From Gemmobacter nectariphilus DSM 15620 (lineage in GTDB: Bacteria; Pseudomonadota; Alphaproteobacteria; Rhodobacterales; Rhodobacteraceae), in contig NZ_KE386949.1 in the NCBI RefSeq assembly GCF_000429765.1, positions 124,001-188,000 on the forward strand: 64,000 nt of DNA, given 5' to 3'. Each line of letters starts with the position of its first letter. Position 1 is the first letter of the stretch. Positions 43,042 through 51,215 of the stretch are shown piece by piece. A program made the position numbers and the translations under genes. The notes below the pieces were generated by a model. That model had not been told where the DNA came from. It searched no databases and worked only from the letters and a program-made list of their open reading frames with translations.

Positions 43042-43526
43042 GCGAAAGCCTCCAGCAGCAGCGCCTCGTAGCGGTCGCGGATCAGGTGGCGCCAGGCCTC
43101 GTCGTCGACCAGATCGAAGACATGCAGCAGCAAGACGCCGCTCTCGCCGTCATATTCCAGCCAGGCAGTGCCGGGGGTCGCAGTGATGATGACCGCCAGC
43201 AGCCCCAGCGGGACCGGATCACGCAGCCGCAGCGGGATCTGGACAAACCCCGAGCGCCGCTGCCCATGGCGCCCGCCCGTCACGATCAGTGCCGCCACCG
43301 CGATGTTGGATCGCACGATGTCAAGGCTGACAATGCCGGCCAGGCGGATCAGCGGCCAGAACCGGCGGATGCGCGGCCTCTCGGGCTCCAGCGCGCCCAG
43401 GGCCCAGCCCGCGACCAGCGCGATGGCCGTCCCAAGGATCAGGTTGCCCAGCGTAAACCGCGTCATCAGCAGCCACATCAGCACCAGCGCCAGTATCAGG
43501 ATCGGATGGGGAACAAGCCGGTTCAT
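43038..43526 (-). CDS. mrpE: Mrp antiporter subunit E (cluster 2)
   Basis: A 162-residue subunit with two N-terminal helices ([34 protein letters not shown]) and the MnhE domain ([55 protein letters not shown]). A basic loop [10 protein letters not shown] differs from the cluster 1 protein. Confidence 0.93.
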   Translation of the reverse strand: MNRLVPHPILILALVLMWLLMTRFTLGNLILGTAIALVAGWALGALEPERPRIRRFWPLIRLAGIVSLDIVRSNIAVAALIVTGGRHGQRRSGFVQIPLRLRDPVPLGLLAVIITATPGTAWLEYDGESGVLLLHVFDLVDDEAWRHLIRDRYEALLLEAFA

Positions 43527-45154
43527 TGCCCACCCTCGACAACGCCGACGCGCGGCGCCGACAGCACACCCTCGACATAGACGCTGCGATCATGCAGGGC
43601 CTGCGCGGTTGCGCTGGTATAGCGGATCGTCTCTTGCGCCTTGACGGTCAGCAGCACCATCATGGCCACCAGAACCAGCACCGGCGCCACCTCCAGCGCC
43701 AGGACGCGCGGCGAGACGCCATCGGATGCCCAGAAGGTCTGGATCCCGATCCGCACCAGTCCGATCATCGTGGCCAGCCCCGACAGCACCAGCAGCGCGA
43801 CAAAGCCCCAGGCGACCGCCGGTGGCAGCGCCCCCGCGCCCAGAATGCTGGCCAGCATCGCCAGCTTGCCCAGAAATCCCGACAAGGGCGGCATTCCGGC
43901 CAGCACCAGCAGGCAGATACCGAAGCTCAGGCCAAGAACCGTCAGGGTGCCGGGAATGGCGAACCCGACCTCGGCCTCGTCATCCTCGTCCGAGGGGTCA
44001 AGCCCATAGGCATCGGCAGTCAGGGCCAGCATGGCGGCGATGCCGCCCTCTTCGCGGCTCATCGGCTCGATCAGCAGGAAAAGGGCGCTGGTCGCGAGGG
44101 TCGAGCTGACAAGGTAGTAAAGCGCCCCCGACAGCACCCCCGGCCCGGCCCCCGCCAGCGCAAAGCCCGTGACCGCCAGCACCGTGCCCGAGGACACCAG
44201 CACCAGATGCGCCGCCATGCGCCCCAGCCCCTGGCTGGCCAGCACGCCCAGCATGCCATAGGCCAGCGTCGCCATGCCGCCGCCCACCAGCACCCAGGCG
44301 CCGAAACCGGCCGAGGCGCCGGCCTCGGACCCGAACAGCAGCATCGACAGGCGCAAGATGGTATAGACCCCGACCTTGGTCATGATGGCGAACATTGCCG
44401 CCACCGGGGCCGAGGCCGCCATATAGGCGGTCGGCAGCCAGAACGACAGCGGCCAGACCCCGGCCTTGACCAGAAAGGCCAGCGCCAGCACCGCGATGGC
44501 CGCATGGACCAGCGGGCGGTCGGCGTCCTGCAAGCCGGGGATCAGGGTTGCCAGATGCGCCATGTTCAGCGTGCCGGTCACCCCATAGATCAGCGAAACC
44601 CCGATCAGGAACAACAGCGACGCCGCCAGGTTGATGGCAATGTAATGCAGCCCCGCCCGCACCCGGAACTGACCAGAGCCATGCAGCAAAAGGCCATAGG
44701 ACGCCGCCAGCAGCACCTCGAAGAACACGAACAGGTTGAACAGATCGCCGGTCAGGAAGGCCCCGTTCAGCCCCATCAGCAGGAACTGGAACATCGACTG
44801 GAAATGCTGCCCCTGCCGGTGCCAGCCCGCCCCGGAATACAGGATCGCCGGCACCGCCAGCAGCCCGGTCAGCACCAGCATCATGGCCGACAGCCGGTCG
44901 ATGACCAGCACGATTCCATAGGGCACCGCCCAGTTGCCCAGCAGGTAGAATCCGATCTCGGTGCCGCCCGACGGGCCAGTGCCCTTGACGCGGTTCAGCA
45001 GCTCGAACGACACGGCCAGCATGGCCAGCGCCGCGGCAAGGCTGATCACCAACTTGGCCCGCCGCCGCCGGTCATCATAGAGCAGCATCAGCGCGCCCGC
45101 AAAGAACGGGATCAGGATCGGCGCCATGATCAGATGGTCCGACAGCGCCATCAT
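43523..45154 (-). CDS. mrpD: Mrp antiporter subunit D (cluster 2)
   Basis: A 543-residue NuoM/N-like channel subunit: GIVLVIDRLSAMMLVLTG, NLFVFFEVLLAASYGLLLHGSGQ, VKAGVWPLSFWLPTAYMAASAPVAAMFAIMTKVGVYTI and LVLAGMPPLSGFLGKLAMLASILG. It is about 38 residues longer than its cluster 1 counterpart, partly from an acidic insertion near 395 (ADAYGLDPSDEDDEAEVGF). That insertion is a possible cytoplasmic loop of regulatory interest. Confidence 0.95.
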   Translation of the reverse strand: MMALSDHLIMAPILIPFFAGALMLLYDDRRRRAKLVISLAAALAMLAVSFELLNRVKGTGPSGGTEIGFYLLGNWAVPYGIVLVIDRLSAMMLVLTGLLAVPAILYSGAGWHRQGQHFQSMFQFLLMGLNGAFLTGDLFNLFVFFEVLLAASYGLLLHGSGQFRVRAGLHYIAINLAASLLFLIGVSLIYGVTGTLNMAHLATLIPGLQDADRPLVHAAIAVLALAFLVKAGVWPLSFWLPTAYMAASAPVAAMFAIMTKVGVYTILRLSMLLFGSEAGASAGFGAWVLVGGGMATLAYGMLGVLASQGLGRMAAHLVLVSSGTVLAVTGFALAGAGPGVLSGALYYLVSSTLATSALFLLIEPMSREEGGIAAMLALTADAYGLDPSDEDDEAEVGFAIPGTLTVLGLSFGICLLVLAGMPPLSGFLGKLAMLASILGAGALPPAVAWGFVALLVLSGLATMIGLVRIGIQTFWASDGVSPRVLALEVAPVLVLVAMMVLLTVKAQETIRYTSATAQALHDRSVYVEGVLSAPRVGVVEGGQ

Positions 45155-45498
45155 TGGTCACGCTCCTTGCCATCGACATGGTCAGTGCCGGTCAGCCCGC
45201 GCGAGGCCAGCATCACCACCAGAAACAGCGCCGTGGTGGCAAAGCTGATGACAATGGCGGTCAGGATCAGCGCCTGCGGCACCGGATCGGCAAAGGCGAC
45301 GGGGTTGACGAACCCGCCCTTGGGCATGATCGGCGGCGCGCCCAGGTAAAGCCGCCCCATGGAAAAGATGAACAGGTTCACCGCATAGGACAGAAGGCAC
45401 AGCCCCACGATCACCTGAAAGGTGCGCGGGCGCAGCAAGAGCCAGATGCCCGAGGCGGCCAGAATGCCGATGGCGATGGACAGCACGGCCTCCATCAC
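45151..45498 (-). CDS. mrpC: Mrp antiporter subunit C (cluster 2)
   Basis: A 115-residue, three-helix NuoK-like subunit: SIAIGILAASGIWLLLRPRTFQVIVGLCLLSYAVNLFIFSMGRL, then DPVPQALILTAIVISFATTALFLVVMLA. It overlaps mrpA2 and mrpD2 by 4 bp each. Confidence 0.95.
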   Translation of the reverse strand: MMEAVLSIAIGILAASGIWLLLRPRTFQVIVGLCLLSYAVNLFIFSMGRLYLGAPPIMPKGGFVNPVAFADPVPQALILTAIVISFATTALFLVVMLASRGLTGTDHVDGKERDQ

Positions 45499-48389
45499 GC
45501 GGTCTCCTTCTGTTCGGCCTGTTCGGCCTCTTGCTCGCGCAAGCGGGCCGAGCGCAGCGACTGGTGCGCGATGGCGATCAGCATCAGGACCGTCGCCCCC
45601 ACGACCAGCGCAAAGACCCCCAGATCAAAGAGCAGCGCCGTGGCGGCCGGCACCTTGCCGATCAGCGGCAGGTCGACATATTGCGCATGGGCGGTCAGGA
45701 ACGGATAGCCGACCAGCCAGGCCCCCACCCCCACCGTGCCCGCGATCAAAAGGCCGATGCCCATCCAGCGGATCGGCAGGATGGTGATATGCGCCTCGAC
45801 CCAGCGGACATTCGCGGCGATGTATTGCAGCAACAGCGCGATCGCCAGCGTGACCCCGGCCGAGAATCCGCCGCCCGGCAGATCGTGCCCGCGAAAGAAC
45901 AGATAGGCCGCCACCACGATCAGCACCGGGAACATCCAGCGCATGATCACCGAGGGCACCAGCATGTAATCCTTCAGCGTGGCGGCCACGGCGTTCTTCT
46001 GCTGCTCGGGCGTTCCGGCGGTTTCGCTGGCCGGACGGAACCGGCGCAGCAGGGCAAAGACCGTCAGCCCGACGATGCACAGGACGGTGATCTCGCCAAA
46101 GGTATCAAAGGCGCGGAAGTCCACCAGGATCACGTTGACGGTATTGGTGCCACCCCCTTCGTAATAGGCGTTGCGCAGGAACCAGTCGCCGACATTGGGG
46201 ATCAGCGGGCGGGTCATCACCACATAGGCGATGGCCGACAGCCCCGCGCCCGACACCACCGCGATGCCCAGGTCGCGCAGGCGGCGGATCTTGGCCGGGC
46301 GCAGCTTGTCCTCGGGGATCTCGGCGCGCCGGCGCGGCAACCAGCGCAGCCCCAGCAGCAGAAGGACCGTGGTGACGATTTCCACCAGCAGCTGCGTCAC
46401 TGCCAGATCGGGGGCCGAGAACCACGCGAAGGTGACACAGGTCACCAGCCCTGCCCCGCCCAACAGCACCAGCGCGGCAAAGCGGTGATACTTGGCCTGC
46501 CACGCCGCCCCGATGGCGCAGGCGGCGCCCACGCCCCACATCAGCAGAAAGGCCGGATGCAGCGCCGTGGTGCGCGCCAGCGGCTTTTGCACCGGCGTCA
46601 GCGCGCCCCAGACCGTCAGCGCCAGCACCGCCACCGCCAGCAGCACCAGCAGGCGCAGCTGCGGTTGCAACCTTTCGGTCCCGAACAGCCCATGCAGGCG
46701 GCGCGGCACCCGCCAGGTCAGGTTCAGCAACAGCCGTTCATAAAGCCGCTGCGCCCGGATCCGCCAGATCAGCGGCGGCCCTTCGGGCCCGTTCGAGATG
46801 GGCCAGGCGAAAATCTCGTAGATCAGGGTGCCGACGACCAGCGCGATCACGCTCATGATCAGCGGCCAGGTCAGGCCGTGCCAGATGGCGATGTCGTGAT
46901 ACGGCATATCCGGGCCAACCACCGACTGCGCCGCATCATGTAGCACCGTCCCCAGCGTGATCCCCGGCAAGATCCCGACTGCAAGGCAGACGAACACCAG
47001 CAGCTCTACCGGCAGGCGCATCCAGGGCGAGGGCTCGTGCGGGGTCTTGGGCAGGTCGGTTGCCACCGGGCCAAAGAACACCGTCGCGATGAAGCGCACC
47101 GAATAGGCCACCGCAAAGATGCTGGCCAGCGTTGCCAGATAGGGCAGCGCATCGTCCAGCCAGGTGCCGTTGTGCCAGTCCACCGCCTCGGCAAAGAACA
47201 TCTCTTTCGACAGAAAACCGTTCAGCAGCGGCACCCCCGCCATGGCGGCAGAGGCGACAATCGCCAGCGTGCCGGTGATCGGCATGGCACGAAACAGCCC
47301 CGACAGCTTGCGCATGTCGCGGGTGCCGGTTTCATGGTCGATGATCCCGGCGGCCATGAACAGGCTGGCCTTGAACACCGCGTGATTGGCGATGTGAAAG
47401 ATCGCCGCCACGATGGCGCCGGGGCTGCCGATCCCGGCCAGCGCGGTGATCAGCCCCAGATGGCTGATGGTGGAATAGGCCAGCAACCCCTTGAGGTCAT
47501 GGCGAAACAGCGCGATCATCGCCCCGATCAGCAGGGTGGCCATGCCGGTGCCGGTCACGGCAAAGAACCACAGCTCCGTCCCCCCCAGCGCGGGCGAGAA
47601 GCGCACCAAGAGGAACACCCCAGCCTTGACCATCGTGGCCGAATGCAGAAAGGCCGACACCGGCGTCGGCGCCGCCATGGCGCCCGGCAGCCAGAAATGG
47701 AACGGGAACTGCGCCGATTTGGTGAAAGCCCCGATCAGGAACAGCGCCAGAACCAGCGGATACATCGGATGCGCCCGGATCACCTCGCCCGACGACAGGA
47801 TGCGGTCGATGTCATAGGCCCCGACGATCTGGCCCAGAAGCAGCATGGCCACCAGCAGGCACAGCCCGCCCATAGCCGTCACGATCAGCGCCATCCGCGC
47901 CCCGTCGCGCGCGGCCTGGCTTTGGTGCCAATAGCCGATCAGCAGGAACGAGGTGATCGAGGTCAGTTCCCAGAACACCACCAGCATCAGGATGTTGCCC
48001 GATAGCAGCAGCCCGACCATCGCCCCGGTAAAGGCCAGCAGGAACGAATAGAACCGCGGCACCGGATCGGTCCTTGACAGGTAATACCGCGCGTAGATCA
48101 CCACCAGAATGCCGATCGACAGCACCAGCGTGACAAAGAACCAGGCAAAACCGTCCACCCGGAACGGCAGGTTCAGCCGCAACGAAGGCACCCACTGCAC
48201 AAAGACCCGCAGCACCTCGCCCTCGGACACCGGGCCGTGCAGCAGCGCCAAAGCCACCAGACCGCCTGCCAGCACCAGCCCCGAAACCCAGGCCGCAGCA
48301 TTGTGCGCATAGACCGGCAGGGTCGCCGCGGCCAGCGCCCCCAGGAACGGCAGAACGACAAGGATCAGGATCAGGTTCTGTTCGATCAT
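45495..48389 (-). CDS. mrpA: Mrp-type cation/H+ antiporter subunit A/B fusion (cluster 2)
   Basis: A 964-residue NuoL-like subunit with fused MrpB: VIYARYYLSRTDPVPRFYSFLLAFTGAMVGLLLSGNILMLVVFWELTSITSFLLIGYWHQ, PFHFWLPGAMAAPTPVSAFLHSATMVKAG, YSTISHLGLITALAG and IANHAVFKASLFMAAG. The MrpB part near the C-terminus is MRWMFPVLIVVAAYLFFRGHDLPGGGFSAGVTLAIALLLQYIAANV. Overall architecture equals the cluster 1 protein, but sequence differs throughout, so this is an old paralog or an independently acquired operon rather than a recent duplicate. ATG 48389 gives the standard start. The C-terminus ends in a Glu/Gln-rich tail. Confidence 0.95.
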   Translation of the reverse strand: MIEQNLILILVVLPFLGALAAATLPVYAHNAAAWVSGLVLAGGLVALALLHGPVSEGEVLRVFVQWVPSLRLNLPFRVDGFAWFFVTLVLSIGILVVIYARYYLSRTDPVPRFYSFLLAFTGAMVGLLLSGNILMLVVFWELTSITSFLLIGYWHQSQAARDGARMALIVTAMGGLCLLVAMLLLGQIVGAYDIDRILSSGEVIRAHPMYPLVLALFLIGAFTKSAQFPFHFWLPGAMAAPTPVSAFLHSATMVKAGVFLLVRFSPALGGTELWFFAVTGTGMATLLIGAMIALFRHDLKGLLAYSTISHLGLITALAGIGSPGAIVAAIFHIANHAVFKASLFMAAGIIDHETGTRDMRKLSGLFRAMPITGTLAIVASAAMAGVPLLNGFLSKEMFFAEAVDWHNGTWLDDALPYLATLASIFAVAYSVRFIATVFFGPVATDLPKTPHEPSPWMRLPVELLVFVCLAVGILPGITLGTVLHDAAQSVVGPDMPYHDIAIWHGLTWPLIMSVIALVVGTLIYEIFAWPISNGPEGPPLIWRIRAQRLYERLLLNLTWRVPRRLHGLFGTERLQPQLRLLVLLAVAVLALTVWGALTPVQKPLARTTALHPAFLLMWGVGAACAIGAAWQAKYHRFAALVLLGGAGLVTCVTFAWFSAPDLAVTQLLVEIVTTVLLLLGLRWLPRRRAEIPEDKLRPAKIRRLRDLGIAVVSGAGLSAIAYVVMTRPLIPNVGDWFLRNAYYEGGGTNTVNVILVDFRAFDTFGEITVLCIVGLTVFALLRRFRPASETAGTPEQQKNAVAATLKDYMLVPSVIMRWMFPVLIVVAAYLFFRGHDLPGGGFSAGVTLAIALLLQYIAANVRWVEAHITILPIRWMGIGLLIAGTVGVGAWLVGYPFLTAHAQYVDLPLIGKVPAATALLFDLGVFALVVGATVLMLIAIAHQSLRSARLREQEAEQAEQKETA

Positions 48390-48797
48390 CTGCCCGTGGT
48401 CCGCCTTTCGCCGTATTGTGCCGGTCTTGTGGTTGTCGCATCGCCCGACATGCGAAATCCGCCCGCACCAGCCCGGCCCAAGGCGGCGGGTTCTGTCGGA
48501 CGGCAGCATGTCTGAGGGTCTGCTGTTTCAAAAAAACCCTCTTCGACCGAATTATCAAGTGGCGGCACGCAGATACACGAAGGTTTCATCAGGCTGCCGT
48601 CCATTTTCAGCGCGTGCGGGGCCGCGGAACGGCGGTGCGCGCCCATGGGCTTGAGGTGGTTTTCCCGGACAGCCTGGATCGCCGGGCCCCAAGGTTCAGG
48701 CAAGGCCAATAATTCCGATATAAAAAATCAGGCTTTACAGTTGATATTTTTTGTCGGATTTTCCGCCTCACCCGAACCGCTGGACCCGGCCCTACCG
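48390..48797. other. 408-bp divergent region between mrpA2 and hemP
   Basis: It must hold promoters for the second mrp operon (minus) and hemP (plus). A strikingly A/T-rich stretch at about 48708-48775 precedes hemP and contains an imperfect dyad, AAAAAATCA with TGATATTTTTT. I cannot assign it to a known Fur, Irr or RirA box with confidence. No gene is recognised. Confidence 0.5.
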
Positions 48798-48965
48798 ATG
48801 ACGCACTCAGGACAAGCCCCCGCACAGGAAACGCCCCAGGCCGCACCGCCGGTCCATGAGGCAACGGCGCTGACCCAGGGCGGGACGCTGGCCCATATCC
48901 GGCTGAACGATCAGACCTACGCGCTGCGCATCACGCGTGCGGGCAAGCTGATCCTGACCAAATGA
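48798..48965 (+). CDS. hemP: hemin uptake protein HemP
   Basis: A 55-residue protein ending in LAHIRLNDQTYALRITRAGKLILTK, the HemP signature (I-x-L-x-x-x-x-Y-x-L-R-x-T-R-x-G-K-L-I-L-T-K). HemP proteins are small basic factors linked to heme/iron uptake and act as expression regulators in some proteobacteria. ATG 48798 lacks a good ribosome site. It is 19 nt before the imelysin gene, so the two are probably co-transcribed. Confidence 0.9.
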   Translation: MTHSGQAPAQETPQAAPPVHEATALTQGGTLAHIRLNDQTYALRITRAGKLILTK

Positions 48966-48984
48966 CCCCTCAGGAACCAAACCG

Positions 48985-50244
48985 ATGAAACGCCTGCTTG
49001 CCGCTGCCCTTGCCACCTCGGCCCTGACCGCAACGCCGCTGATGGCCGCAGACCCGGCGGCGGTCGTCACCACCTATGCCGACATCGCGGCGGCCGCCTA
49101 TGGCGACAGCCTGACCACCGCGCAGGCGCTGCAGGCCGCCGTCGCCGCGCTGATCGCCGCCCCGTCCGACTCCACGCTGGCCGCCGCCCGCACCGCCTGG
49201 ATCGCCGCGCGCGTGCCCTATCAGCAGACCGAGGTGTTCCGCTTTGGCAATGCCATCGTCGATGACTGGGAAGGCCGGGTGAATTCCTGGCCGCTGGATG
49301 AAGGGCTGATCGACTATGTCGCCCCCGATACCGCGACCAACGAGGAAAACGACCTGGCCGCGCTGAACGTGATCGCCACGCCGAAATTCACCCTGTCCGG
49401 GGTCGAGATCGACGCGACCGAGATCACCCCCGATTTCATCTCGGGCATCTTGCACGAAGCCGACGGGATCGAGGCGAATGTCGCCAGCGGCTATCACGCC
49501 ATCGAATTCCTGCTGTGGGGGCAGGATCTGAACGGCACCGGACCGGGCGCCGGCAACCGTCCCTATACCGATTACGCGGCGGGCGATGCCTGCACCCATG
49601 GCAACTGCGATCGCCGCGCCGCCTATCTGAAGGCCGCCACCGACCTTCTGGTCCGCGACCTCGAGGACATGGCCGCCGCCTGGGCCAAGGGTGGCGAAGG
49701 GCGCGATGCCGTGCTGGCCGATCCGCAGGCCGGCCTTCTGACCATGCTGACCGGGATGGGCAGCCTGTCCTATGGCGAACAGGCGGGCGAGCGGATGAAG
49801 CTGGGCCTGATGCTGAACGACCCCGAGGAAGAGCATGACTGCTTTTCCGACAACACCCACAACAGCCACTATTACGACGGCCTTGGCATTCGCAACGTCT
49901 ACCTGGGTCGCTATACGCGGGTCGATGGCAGCATCGTGTCCGGCCCCTCGCTGTCCGATCTGGTCGCGGCCCGCGATGCCGGGGTCGATGCCGAACTGAA
50001 GGGCGATCTCGATGCCTCGGTCAAGGCGCTCAAGGCCATTGTCACGGCGGCCGAGGGCGGCCTGGCCTATGACATGATGCTCGAGCCCGGCAATGCCCAG
50101 GGCGAGGCGCTGATCATGGGCGCCGTCGATGCGCTGGTCAAACAGACCGGCGCGATCGAGCGGGCGGTTGCCACACTGGGTCTGTCCAAGATCGCGTTCG
50201 AGGGGTCCGAAAGCCTCGACAACCCTGGCGCCGTATTCAAGTGA
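48985..50244 (+). CDS. imelysin-family periplasmic iron-regulated protein (IrpA/M75 type)
   Basis: A 419-residue exported protein: signal peptide (about 1-22, ending LMAA) and two tandem helical halves of the imelysin fold. The GxHxxE motif is GYHAIEFLLWGQD, with H171. NTHNSHYYDGLGIRNVYLGRYTR is a further conserved block. Imelysins are iron-regulated and are thought to bind iron in the periplasm; peptidase activity is not supported for the family. It sits between hemP and bfd. A second, shorter imelysin lies at 52724-53680. Confidence 0.92.
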   Translation: MKRLLAAALATSALTATPLMAADPAAVVTTYADIAAAAYGDSLTTAQALQAAVAALIAAPSDSTLAAARTAWIAARVPYQQTEVFRFGNAIVDDWEGRVNSWPLDEGLIDYVAPDTATNEENDLAALNVIATPKFTLSGVEIDATEITPDFISGILHEADGIEANVASGYHAIEFLLWGQDLNGTGPGAGNRPYTDYAAGDACTHGNCDRRAAYLKAATDLLVRDLEDMAAAWAKGGEGRDAVLADPQAGLLTMLTGMGSLSYGEQAGERMKLGLMLNDPEEEHDCFSDNTHNSHYYDGLGIRNVYLGRYTRVDGSIVSGPSLSDLVAARDAGVDAELKGDLDASVKALKAIVTAAEGGLAYDMMLEPGNAQGEALIMGAVDALVKQTGAIERAVATLGLSKIAFEGSESLDNPGAVFK

Positions 50245-50251
50245 GGCCGAG

Positions 50252-50506
50252 ATGATCGTCTGCCATTGCCAGTCCATCTCGGATCATGACATCCGCGCCG
50301 CAGTAGGCTGGATGCGCGCAGCCGATCCCGACACGATCATCACACCCGGCAAGATCTATCACGCGCTGGGAAAGCGCGCCGATTGCGGGGGGTGCATGCC
50401 GCTGTTCCTGGACACGATGCGCAGGTGCGAGGGCTTCGGCGTTCCGGGCGCCCCGGAACGGCCACCCGTCCTGCGGCCTGCCGCGGTTCGCCGTGGCCGC
50501 GCGTGA
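50252..50506 (+). CDS. bfd: bacterioferritin-associated ferredoxin
   Basis: An 84-residue [2Fe-2S] protein: MIVCHCQSISDHDIRAAV with CxC, and GKRADCGGCMPLF with CxxC, the Bfd cluster ligands. It donates electrons to bacterioferritin to release stored iron. The C-terminal 20 residues are basic and Pro/Arg-rich, an extension over the usual length. It starts 7 nt after the imelysin stop and lies about 125 nt before bfr. Confidence 0.92.
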   Translation: MIVCHCQSISDHDIRAAVGWMRAADPDTIITPGKIYHALGKRADCGGCMPLFLDTMRRCEGFGVPGAPERPPVLRPAAVRRGRA

Positions 50507-50524
50507 CAAGGCGGTTCTGCCGGG

Positions 50525-50541
50525 TTTAGAATCATTCTAGA
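50525..50541. promoter_or_regulatory. iron control element (Irr-type box) upstream of bfr
   Basis: TTTAGAA, TCA, TTCTAGA: a near-perfect palindrome with one mismatch to the ICE consensus TTTAGAA-N3-TTCTAAA recognised by Irr in alphaproteobacteria. It lies 92 nt before the bacterioferritin ATG. Irr commonly represses bfr in low iron; the role here is inferred from that knowledge. Confidence 0.8.
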
Positions 50542-50632
50542 AAACTCCTCAATTCCATGGACAGGGGAACCGGGCGGCCCTACCGTCGTTATCTCTCCAG
50601 TCCGTCACCTGCCAGCATCGAAGGAGGCCGCC

Positions 50633-51118
50633 ATGAAGGGCGACAAGAAGGTCATCGAATTTCTGAACGCCGCCTTGCGATCGGAACTGACGGCGGTCAG
50701 CCAGTATTGGCTGCATTTCCGCCTGCAAGAGGACTGGGGCCTTGGCCGCTTGGCCGCCAAGTCACGCGTCGAATCGATCGAGGAAATGCACCACGCCGAC
50801 AAGCTGATCGCGCGGATCATCTTTCTTGAAGGCCATCCGAACCTGCAAAAGCTGGATTCGCTGCGCATCGGCCAGAACGTCAAGGAAACGCTCGAGGCTG
50901 ATCTGGCCGCCGAACACGATGCCCGCAAGCTGTATATCGAGGCGCGGGAATATTGCGACAAGGCGGGCGATTATGTCAGCCGCGCCCTGTTCGACGAGCT
51001 GCTCGCCGACGAGGAAGGCCACATCGACTTTCTGGAAACCCAGCTGGGCCTGTGGGAAAAGCTGGGCGACGAGCGGTATTCGATGCTGAACGCCCTGCCC
51101 GCGAACGAAGCCGAATAA
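50633..51118 (+). CDS. bfr: bacterioferritin
   Basis: A 161-residue four-helix ferritin with all ferroxidase ligands in place: E18 ([11 protein letters not shown]), E51 and H54 with the heme-ligand Met between them (EEMHHADK), E94 (AAEHDAR) and E127/H130 (DEEGHIDF). It forms a 24-mer that stores iron and binds heme between subunits. GAAGGAGG precedes the ATG. An Irr-type box lies upstream and the partner ferredoxin gene is adjacent. Confidence 0.97.
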   Translation: MKGDKKVIEFLNAALRSELTAVSQYWLHFRLQEDWGLGRLAAKSRVESIEEMHHADKLIARIIFLEGHPNLQKLDSLRIGQNVKETLEADLAAEHDARKLYIEAREYCDKAGDYVSRALFDELLADEEGHIDFLETQLGLWEKLGDERYSMLNALPANEAE

Positions 51119-51215
51119 GGCGACCGCGCGGGCCGAGACGGCGCATCGCGGCCCGCGTTTTTCCGATTGAATTTGTCGGAAAATGGCGCGATAGAAAGGG
51201 CGAAAGGAGGCAGCC

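Noticed and set aside
43526-45349. 607-codon open frame opposite mrpD2/mrpC2, and similar long frames opposite mrpA1, mrpD1 and mrpA2
   Set aside because: All are antisense shadows of strongly conserved Mrp subunits.
48708-48775. Fur/RirA box before hemP
   Set aside because: The A/T-rich region has only an imperfect dyad; TGA-N9-TCA occurs only with a mismatch, so no specific regulator is assigned.
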